Assembly (NCBI GenBank): GCA_002432715.1 | Contig: DJGJ01000005.1 | Coordinates: forward strand, 1-27,971 | Source of the DNA: Sphaerochaeta sp. UBA5849 | Lineage (GTDB): Bacteria; Spirochaetota; Spirochaetia; Sphaerochaetales; Sphaerochaetaceae | Direction of reading: 5' to 3' | DNA length: 27,971 nt | Shown: in pieces, positions 22,764 through 27,971 of the stretch | How the letters are laid out: the number at the start of each line of letters is the position of its first letter | How positions within the stretch are numbered: the first letter of the stretch is position 1 | The notes under the pieces: generated by a model | Told to the model about the DNA's origin: nothing | The model's input: only the letters and a program-made list of their open reading frames with translations | Databases searched by the model: none | Position numbers and translations under genes: made by a program

Positions 22764-24437
22764 TCACTCTCTTCGCAGTGGAAGGACGATTGTAACGGTC
22801 ACCCCGCCTTCCGGACTGCTGGCAACGACAATGGGGGACTTCCCTTGGGAGAAGAGCATCAGACGTTTGTTGATGTTCATCAGCCCAAGGGATTTCTTTT
22901 TCTTCAGCACATCGCCGTCCATGGTGTTCAGCCCGGCAAGCTCTGATTCATTGATGCCCTTACCGTCGTCAGAGACAACGATTTTCAGCATCTGTTCAGC
23001 CGTGTAAGCCGTCAAGGTAATGTTGAGCAACCTGTTCTCGACGAATCCGTGGTTGAAGGAATTCTCCAGGATCGGTTGGAGAAGCAGGCTGGGAACCCTC
23101 ACCTCGAGCAGGGTCGGGTCGACCTGTTCGGTGTAGGTGAACCGGCCGGGGAATCGGATTTTCTGCAACTCTACGTAATAGCTGGTCTGCTCAAGCTCCT
23201 TGGAAAGGGGGACTCCTGCAAAGTCATCCACCTGCAGCGAGTACTTCAGCAGTTTGGAGAGCAGCAGGATCATGCGCGATACGTCGTTCTCCCCTTCGGC
23301 CAGTTTGACCGCCTTCCAGTTGATGGTATCGAGGGTGTTGAACAAAAAGTGGGGGTTGATCTGCATCTGCAGGGCCCGGTACTCCATTGCTTCTTTCTGC
23401 CACCTCAAATAGTCCTGCTCCAAAAATATCTTGATCACATGGTGGTTCAGGTAGTCGAAAATGTTGCGGTACTGCTCGGGTCCCTCGCCGGTAAGGTCGG
23501 CATCGGCGACCTGGGTGAGCTGGCGCATGACATTGGAGAGGAATTTGCGCTCCTGTCGATTGGTTCGATGGGTAAGGTACAGGCCCAGCAACAATGCTAT
23601 GAATGTAAGGGCGATGGTGTAGTACATCAGGGTGGTTGAGAGTCGGTAGAGCAGGGGCTTGTACATTCCAAGCGTATACTCCCATCCGTATTTACTGGAA
23701 GTCGCTTCAAAGTACTGCATGTCCTCTTTTGCGTACTGAAGGGGTGTATTGGAGAACAGCAGCTCGCCGCTTCTGCTTCGGACCTCCAGCACTTCCCCTT
23801 CCTGGAACTGGTAGGCTTGGGCCAATGAGTTCTCCTTGATGTCCAGCACGATTACACCGATGCGGGCATTCAATTGATTGGTTATCGGGCGCATGATGCG
23901 GATGATCGTCTGCTCGGTAGGAGTTCCCTCCTTCAGCTGTACGCGTTCGGAATAGCTTTGACTGGATGGAGGCAGACTCTGGTAGGTTGTGAACCAGGAG
24001 CTGTCCTCCAGGTGTGAGAGAGGTATGAAGGCAAGGTCTGCACTGAGGACCAGGTCCTGCGGGTTTTGCAGGTATACGTAGATGTTGTGGATGTACGGCC
24101 GGGCGTTGGCCGGGGCGGACAGGAACGAGCGGATCAGACGGAGCTCTCGGTAGTTGTCCAGATCGACAAGCCCCCCTTCCTGAAGGACCCGCATCAGGCG
24201 GGCCATCATCTCGGGGTTGGTGCTGAACATCAGGCTCAGGCTGTCCATCTCATCCAAGATTACATCGTAATAGGCTTGGACGGCTGAGAGTTTCTGGTTC
24301 GCCTGGAGCACCGAGTTGCTGCGGATGAAGTTGCGTGAGAGCAGCATGGCCCCTCCTCCCAACAGAAAGGCCACGATGACCAACGGGAGGCTGTGACGCA
24401 TGAAAATCCTGACTATCCGATATGGTCGTGCACTCAT
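22764..24437 (-). CDS. Sensor histidine kinase, YesM/LytS-like
   Basis: 557 residues. It has a membrane helix at about 16-34, a large extracytoplasmic sensor region (35-270), and a second helix at 271-289. A HAMP-like linker leads to the His_kinase core LQMQINPHFLFNTLDTINW (357-375) with phospho-acceptor H363. The ATP-binding domain has the N-box QPILENSFNHGF (454-465), the G-box DDGKGI (490-495) and GLMNINKRL (518-526). It is co-transcribed with the response regulator, with an ATGA overlap. YesM-type kinases commonly sense plant-polysaccharide sugars, sometimes together with the binding protein, which fits this neighbourhood; the ligand is not known. Confidence 0.93.
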   Translation of the reverse strand: MSARPYRIVRIFMRHSLPLVIVAFLLGGGAMLLSRNFIRSNSVLQANQKLSAVQAYYDVILDEMDSLSLMFSTNPEMMARLMRVLQEGGLVDLDNYRELRLIRSFLSAPANARPYIHNIYVYLQNPQDLVLSADLAFIPLSHLEDSSWFTTYQSLPPSSQSYSERVQLKEGTPTEQTIIRIMRPITNQLNARIGVIVLDIKENSLAQAYQFQEGEVLEVRSRSGELLFSNTPLQYAKEDMQYFEATSSKYGWEYTLGMYKPLLYRLSTTLMYYTIALTFIALLLGLYLTHRTNRQERKFLSNVMRQLTQVADADLTGEGPEQYRNIFDYLNHHVIKIFLEQDYLRWQKEAMEYRALQMQINPHFLFNTLDTINWKAVKLAEGENDVSRMILLLSKLLKYSLQVDDFAGVPLSKELEQTSYYVELQKIRFPGRFTYTEQVDPTLLEVRVPSLLLQPILENSFNHGFVENRLLNITLTAYTAEQMLKIVVSDDGKGINESELAGLNTMDGDVLKKKKSLGLMNINKRLMLFSQGKSPIVVASSPEGGVTVTIVLPLRRE

Positions 24438-25177
24438 TGTCCCATCTCCGTCTTGAATTTCTGCGGGCTCTTGCCAAAGAATTTTCGGAAGGTGCGGCAG
24501 AAGTTCTGTGTATCCTGATACCCCAGAGCACGGGCTATTTCCTTGTTCTTATACCCGATTTTGCTTTCCAGCATCCGTCTGGCTGTTTCCATCTTCACTG
24601 AGAGCAGGTAGTCCTGGAAGTTCTGCCCTGTCTCCTCCTTGAAGAGCCGGGAGAGGTAGCTGGTGGTCACACCGAGCTCTGATGCAATGTTTTGCAGGGT
24701 GCAGGAACTGAGGCGTTTCTCTACGATAGCGAAGGTTTGAGACACCAGGGGATTGCCTGCTTCCTGAAGAGAGACTGTGTGTGCTGTAGGGGTGGTGCCG
24801 TCGAGGGTGTGACGAATCTTTTCAAAGGTTGCGCGAATCTCCTCGAAGGCTGCGGGTTTGACCAAGTACTCCTGCACTCCGTAGCCTATTGCCTTCTTGG
24901 CGTACTCGAAATCGTTGTAGGCACTCATGATGCAAAAAAGAGGGCTGACAGGAAGTGCCTTCAGTTGCTCGATCAACTCAAGGCCGCTCATGAAGGGCAT
25001 GCGGATATCGGTAAGTACGACATCAACACGCTCCTTGCTGCAGAAGGAGAGTGCGCTTCGGCCGTCGCCGAAGGCCCCGACCACTTGAAACCCTATCGAT
25101 TCCCAAGGGAAGTAGTTGCTGAGCCCTTCCAAGAGCTCCTTTTCATCGTCTACAATAACCAGCGTATACATAGGCAT
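24434..25177 (-). CDS. Response regulator, REC plus AraC-type DNA-binding domain (YesN-like)
   Basis: 247 residues. The receiver domain has D10-D11, phospho-acceptor D57 (VLTDIRMP), S85 and K108 (YLVKP). After a short linker, an AraC/XylS double helix-turn-helix occupies about 155-245, with TTSYLSRLFKEETGQNF and IARALGYQDTQNFCRTFRKF as the two recognition regions. ATG 25177 and ATG 25171 are both possible; neither has a strong ribosome site (GGTAGAG is nearest). It is the partner of the adjacent kinase and the probable activator of the divergent GH4 gene and of the transporter through the shared element. Confidence 0.93.
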   Translation of the reverse strand: MPMYTLVIVDDEKELLEGLSNYFPWESIGFQVVGAFGDGRSALSFCSKERVDVVLTDIRMPFMSGLELIEQLKALPVSPLFCIMSAYNDFEYAKKAIGYGVQEYLVKPAAFEEIRATFEKIRHTLDGTTPTAHTVSLQEAGNPLVSQTFAIVEKRLSSCTLQNIASELGVTTSYLSRLFKEETGQNFQDYLLSVKMETARRMLESKIGYKNKEIARALGYQDTQNFCRTFRKFFGKSPQKFKTEMGQ

Positions 25178-25189
25178 ACTCTACCGGAA

Positions 25190-25217
25190 AATGTCAAAAA
25201 AAGATACTCAATGTCAA
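25190..25217. promoter_or_regulatory. Shared regulatory element, copy 2
   Basis: Two AATGTCAA half-sites 20 bases apart enclose GATACT. On the minus strand it reads TTGACA, three bases, AGTATC, then TTTTTTTGACAT, matching the element at 19606-19633 over an 18-base block with two mismatches. It lies between the response regulator and GH4 starts, so it can serve both directions. Confidence 0.55.
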
Positions 25218-25281
25218 GGTAAACAACCTGTTCCCAGAGACAGCAAGGGGAGAGACTATACCTACTGATAGGAGGGATGAG

Positions 25282-26625
25282 ATGAAAGAGACCCGTATCT
25301 GCATCATCGGAGGCGGTGGCCGTCTGTGGGCCATCCAGTTCATGAAAGACCTTGCGTATAATACCATGACCCATGGGACCTTGGTTCTGTACGATATCGA
25401 TAAAGAGGCCGCCCGCAACAACATTGCGGTCGCCAATCAGGTGTTTGCCGTCAATAAGAGCGAGGGACGATTCAACGTCATCGCCATCGACGATCTTGGA
25501 GAGGCCCTCAGCGGCTGCGACATGGTCATCATCTCCATCGAGCCGGGCAAGACGGAGTGCCGCTATGGCGATTTGGTGCTTCCCGAGCAGTACGGCATCC
25601 TGCAGTCGGTCGGCGACACCACCGGACCGGGCGGCATCATGCGCGCACGCCGTGCGCTTCCCATATTTTTTGATCTGGCCAAGAAGATCGAGCAGTTCTG
25701 TCCCGAAGCCTGGGTGATCAACTACACCAATCCGATGACGCTCTGCACCGCTGCACTGTACAAGGCGTTTCCCGCCATCAAGGCCCTGGGCTGCTGCCAT
25801 GAGGTGTTCCATACCCAGAACTTCCTGGCAAGGAAGGTCAGTCAGTGGTTTGGCGTCGCCACCCCCGACCGCAGGGAGATCAAGATCGACCTGACGGGTG
25901 TGAACCACTTCACCTTCGTGACCAAGGCCTACTGGCAGGGCCACGACCTGATGGCAAAGCTCATCGAGGAAGTACAGGATCCTGCGACCTTCGCCGATGA
26001 GACTGCAATCGCCAAGGAGCGTCTTGCCAATGAGAAGTGGTTTGACTGCGACCAGAAGATCGCCCTGGCTTTCCTGCGTGACTTCGGCGCCCTCGGTGCT
26101 GCCGGCGACCGCCACCTCGCCGAGTTTGTACCCTACTTCCTTACCAGCGATGAGAACCTGCACACCTATGGGGTGATCAGAACCCCGTATGAGTGGAGGA
26201 TGAGGACTGCGGCGGAGAAGCGGGGCAAGACGTTCAAGGACGAGGACCTCAAGGCTGTTCTCTCCGATGAGGAGGGCGTGGATATCATGCGCTCCCTGAT
26301 GGGGGATAAGAGCATGGTCACCAACATCAACCGGCCCAACGAGGGACAGATCAGCTACCTGCCCAAGGGAAGGATTGTGGAGAGCAATGGGCTTATCAGC
26401 GAGGATTCGATCAGACCGATCGTAGCCACCGATCCGCCGCTTGCCATCCAGAACCTGGTCAGGCAGGTCAGCGATGTGCAGGAGATGGTATTGGAGGCTA
26501 TCTACAACAATGACGACAATCTGTTGTTCACAGCCTTTCTTTCCGACCCGTTGATGAATTTGAGTCTGGACAAGGCGCGTGAGCTCTTTGACAAGATGCT
26601 CACATCTTCGGCTTTGCAGTACTAA
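25282..26625 (+). CDS. GH4 alpha-galacturonidase (CHEV subgroup)
   Basis: 447 residues with GGAGGG just upstream of the ATG. GH4 enzymes use NAD+ and a divalent metal in a redox-assisted cleavage. The Rossmann start is RICIIGGGGRLW (5-16). GH4 features are INYTNPM (146-152), the active-site tetrad C172-H173-E174-V175, and the metal-region TGVNHF (205-210). The tetrad discriminates GH4 subgroups: CHEV is described for alpha-galacturonidases such as Bacillus LplD, whereas alpha-glucosidases and alpha-galactosidases have CHSV, and phospho-glycosidases have other motifs. No signal peptide is visible, so it acts in the cytoplasm on imported galacturonides. The gene is divergent from the response regulator and followed after nine bases by the isomerase gene. 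Confidence 0.9.
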   Translation: MKETRICIIGGGGRLWAIQFMKDLAYNTMTHGTLVLYDIDKEAARNNIAVANQVFAVNKSEGRFNVIAIDDLGEALSGCDMVIISIEPGKTECRYGDLVLPEQYGILQSVGDTTGPGGIMRARRALPIFFDLAKKIEQFCPEAWVINYTNPMTLCTAALYKAFPAIKALGCCHEVFHTQNFLARKVSQWFGVATPDRREIKIDLTGVNHFTFVTKAYWQGHDLMAKLIEEVQDPATFADETAIAKERLANEKWFDCDQKIALAFLRDFGALGAAGDRHLAEFVPYFLTSDENLHTYGVIRTPYEWRMRTAAEKRGKTFKDEDLKAVLSDEEGVDIMRSLMGDKSMVTNINRPNEGQISYLPKGRIVESNGLISEDSIRPIVATDPPLAIQNLVRQVSDVQEMVLEAIYNNDDNLLFTAFLSDPLMNLSLDKARELFDKMLTSSALQY

Positions 26626-26634
26626 GGGGGAGTT

Positions 26635-27168
26635 ATGATCAGTAAGAGCGAGTATGAACAGGCAGTAGGGAGAACCCTCTCATTCTTTGAAAAGGCACAG
26701 ATTGTGCTCACCGAGGAAGAGAAAGCCTCAATCGAGGTTGCCGACTTCGGCCTGGGCGACCTCTCTCATACCGGTCTTGAGCTGATCACCTACCTCAATA
26801 CCGAGCGTGTCTGTGCCAAGGAACTGGTTTTGTTCCCCTCCCAGACGTGTCCCGAGCACCGTCACCCGGCTTTCGGCTCCTACATCGGCAAGGAAGAGAC
26901 CTTCCGCTGCCGATGGGGGAGGGTGTTTCTCTATGTAGAGGGTGAAAGAACAAATCCCATCCAGGCCAAAGCGACCGATGGGATATACACGGTCTTTCAT
27001 GAAATTGAGCTGCTTCCAGGCGAGCAGTATACCCTCGCCCCCAATACCAAGCACTGGTTTCAGGCAGGAGCGGAGGGAGCTGTTGTATCAGAGTTCTCAA
27101 CTCCCAGCTTTGATGAAGAGGACATCTTTTCTGATCCCGGGATTGTCAGGATACCAAAGATTGGTTAG
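26635..27168 (+). CDS. D-lyxose ketol-isomerase (cupin)
   Basis: 177 residues. It closely matches the Bacillus YdaE-type D-lyxose isomerase family as I remember it, which interconverts D-lyxose/D-xylulose and D-mannose/D-fructose. The single cupin domain has metal ligands H75 and H77 (CPEHRHP), E88 (KEETFRC) and H140 (NTKHWFQAG). GGGGG/AGTT precedes the ATG, nine bases after the GH4 stop, so the two genes are co-transcribed. Its position behind an alpha-galacturonidase is unexpected for a pentose/mannose isomerase and hints at a different natural aldose or uronate substrate, but that is inference. Confidence 0.85.
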   Translation: MISKSEYEQAVGRTLSFFEKAQIVLTEEEKASIEVADFGLGDLSHTGLELITYLNTERVCAKELVLFPSQTCPEHRHPAFGSYIGKEETFRCRWGRVFLYVEGERTNPIQAKATDGIYTVFHEIELLPGEQYTLAPNTKHWFQAGAEGAVVSEFSTPSFDEEDIFSDPGIVRIPKIG

Positions 27169-27178
27169 GCAGCTTTCC

Positions 27179-27334
27179 TCATTCTACCAGTGATGTAATC
27201 CACGCTTCAAAACATGAACATTGCTCACGAATTCTTGGTATTCCGATGGAGTCTGCAATGGTGCATCCATGGATGGTCTTTTTGTATGTATCTCCCGGAA
27301 AGTCAAATAGTTTGCAAATATTTGTAAGCTTTCG
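27179..27334 (-). pseudogene. Decayed C-terminal gene remnant
   Basis: An open minus-strand frame of 51 codons without any ATG, GTG or good start ends at a TGA (27181-27179). It encodes a protein-like sequence with DTYKKTIHGCTIADSIGIPR and then a C-terminus reading CFEAWITSLVE, which looks like the end of a globular protein. I cannot name the family. The rest of the gene is missing upstream, replaced by an AT-rich hairpin and the toxin-antitoxin genes. Confidence 0.35.
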
Positions 27335-27350
27335 CTAAAAAGCTTACAAA
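27321..27350. terminator. Long AT-rich hairpin between convergent genes
   Basis: A perfect 12-bp inverted repeat (27321-27332 and 27339-27350, loop CGCTAA) lies between the isomerase and the convergent antitoxin gene. It has only weak T-tracts on either side. A bidirectional terminator is the likely role. Related CAAATATTTG and GTAAATATTT pieces flank it. Confidence 0.4.
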
Positions 27351-27421
27351 ATCTTGTAAATATTTCTCAGTCTTTCAGTGGCAACACTTCATTGACCATG
27401 AAGTCGATGCATGTTTGAGGT

Positions 27422-27757
27422 TTAGAAGGAAAGCTGTTGTTCATCCAGCCCAAGGGCTTGGGCAACCCGTTTCCTTGAAGCTTGCCTGGGACGCTTCGCT
27501 TTTTCCATCTGACAGTAGGCAGCTTGAGAGATATTGAGCCGATGAGCTACTTCCTCCTGGGTCAATCCAAGATATGTTCGCCACGCTGCAATGACAGAAA
27601 GCTCATCCAACAGATGGAGTTTTACTACAGCATTGGGGATGGTAATCTGCTCTGATTGGGCCAGCAACCTCTGAAAGTCTTCTACGGGTACGAGGTAGTA
27701 ATGTGTTTTACCGTCAGATCCAACCACTCTGCTATACTGAGTATGTGCGTTCATCAC
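27422..27757 (-). CDS. XRE-family antitoxin (HigA-like)
   Basis: 111 residues from GTG 27757 (ATG 27754 is the next codon; GAGG is nine bases before the GTG and twelve before the ATG). The N-terminal half is a small alpha/beta region (SDGKTHYYLVPVEDFQRLL). The C-terminal half is an XRE helix-turn-helix (about 57-108) with LGLTQEEVAHRLNISQAAYCQMEK. It overlaps the upstream toxin gene by 26 bases, giving toxin-first order as in HigBA systems. It should neutralise the toxin and autorepress the pair from a promoter outside the window. Confidence 0.85.
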   Translation of the reverse strand: MMNAHTQYSRVVGSDGKTHYYLVPVEDFQRLLAQSEQITIPNAVVKLHLLDELSVIAAWRTYLGLTQEEVAHRLNISQAAYCQMEKAKRPRQASRKRVAQALGLDEQQLSF

Positions 27758-27971
27758 GTTTTCTTACCTCTTCTATGCTGATGATTTCAACTGTTTCGAG
27801 TATATTGAATAATACTCGATAGCTTCCAACTCTCATCCGATAAGCATATCGATGATTTGCCATTTTAATGATATTTGTTTTTCCTGCGATTCCATTTTCC
27901 AAAGAGTCAACCTGTGAGAGGATTCTCACTTGATCTGATCTTGGAATTCTTTTTATCTGTTTGATGGCTTT
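27732..27971 (-). CDS. RelE/ParE-superfamily toxin, 5' end outside window
   Basis: The frame is open to the window edge, so the start is missing; 79 residues are visible. The pattern is that of RelE/HigB mRNA interferases: KAIKQIKRIPRSDQVRIL helix, then a compact beta region with YAYRMRVGSYRVLF and the C-terminal IISIEEVRKRDERTY strand and tail. Members cut mRNA at the ribosome. An ATG at 27929 is not required because coding sequence continues upstream of it. It is translationally linked to the antitoxin by a 26-base overlap. Confidence 0.85.
   Translation of the reverse strand, partial: KAIKQIKRIPRSDQVRILSQVDSLENGIAGKTNIIKMANHRYAYRMRVGSYRVLFNILETVEIISIEEVRKRDERTYSV

Noticed and set aside
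25150..26163. 337-codon open frame on the minus strand opposite GH4
   Set aside because: The GH4 gene on the plus strand has clear motifs and a ribosome site; the antisense frame has neither.
1..27971. CRISPR array, tRNA or rRNA genes, intact insertion sequence
   Set aside because: No regularly spaced direct repeats, cloverleaf-like genes, rRNA sequence or recognisable transposase was seen on reading.

Overview
The window looks like chromosome from a moderate-GC, carbohydrate-fermenting bacterium. The best guess is a free-living spirochaete of the Sphaerochaeta type. The basis is inference: a sugar-binding protein with an 'FAAGSKEA' N-terminus typical of spirochaetal binding proteins, dense ABC transporter and glycosidase clusters, and ATGA-coupled operons. 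No rRNA or other phylogenetic marker is present to prove it.

Layout. (A) 1-2194: the 3' end of an alkaline phosphatase with its own terminator, then a YibE/F-like membrane protein. (B) 2203-13261: one long forward operon with a sigma70-like promoter and a dyad operator, followed by a ROK repressor, a peptide-class (Dpp/Opp) ABC transporter (two permeases, two ATPases, a 71-aa two-helix membrane protein, a family 5 binding protein) and two tandem cytoplasmic GH20-type beta-N-acetylhexosaminidase paralogs. Together these read as uptake and intracellular trimming of amino-sugar oligosaccharides. (C) 13255-16364: miscellaneous small genes: a DUF523 protein, a DUF5655-like protein behind a 13-codon leader ORF, an Imm-5-like protein, a frameshifted CPBP (CAAX) protease pseudogene, and a two-helix membrane protein. 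(D) 16365-18637: an AT-richer accessory patch with inverted repeats, gene remnants and an AAA ATPase of the PF01637/DUF234 type. (E) 18638-27168: a uronic-acid oligosaccharide locus with an amidohydrolase, a sugar ABC transporter without an ATPase (binding protein and two permeases), a YesM/YesN-like two-component system, a GH4 enzyme with the CHEV motif of alpha-galacturonidases, and a cupin D-lyxose isomerase. (F) 27169-27971: a decayed gene remnant, a strong hairpin and a HigBA-like toxin-antitoxin pair cut by the window edge.

The most informative unannotated signal is a shared composite element, 27-28 bp long, in the two divergent intergenic regions of region E (19606-19633 and 25190-25217). 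It is the best candidate for the binding site of the locus's AraC-type response regulator, and would tie the transporter, amidohydrolase, GH4 and two-component genes into one regulon. I saw no CRISPR array, tRNA, rRNA or intact insertion sequence.
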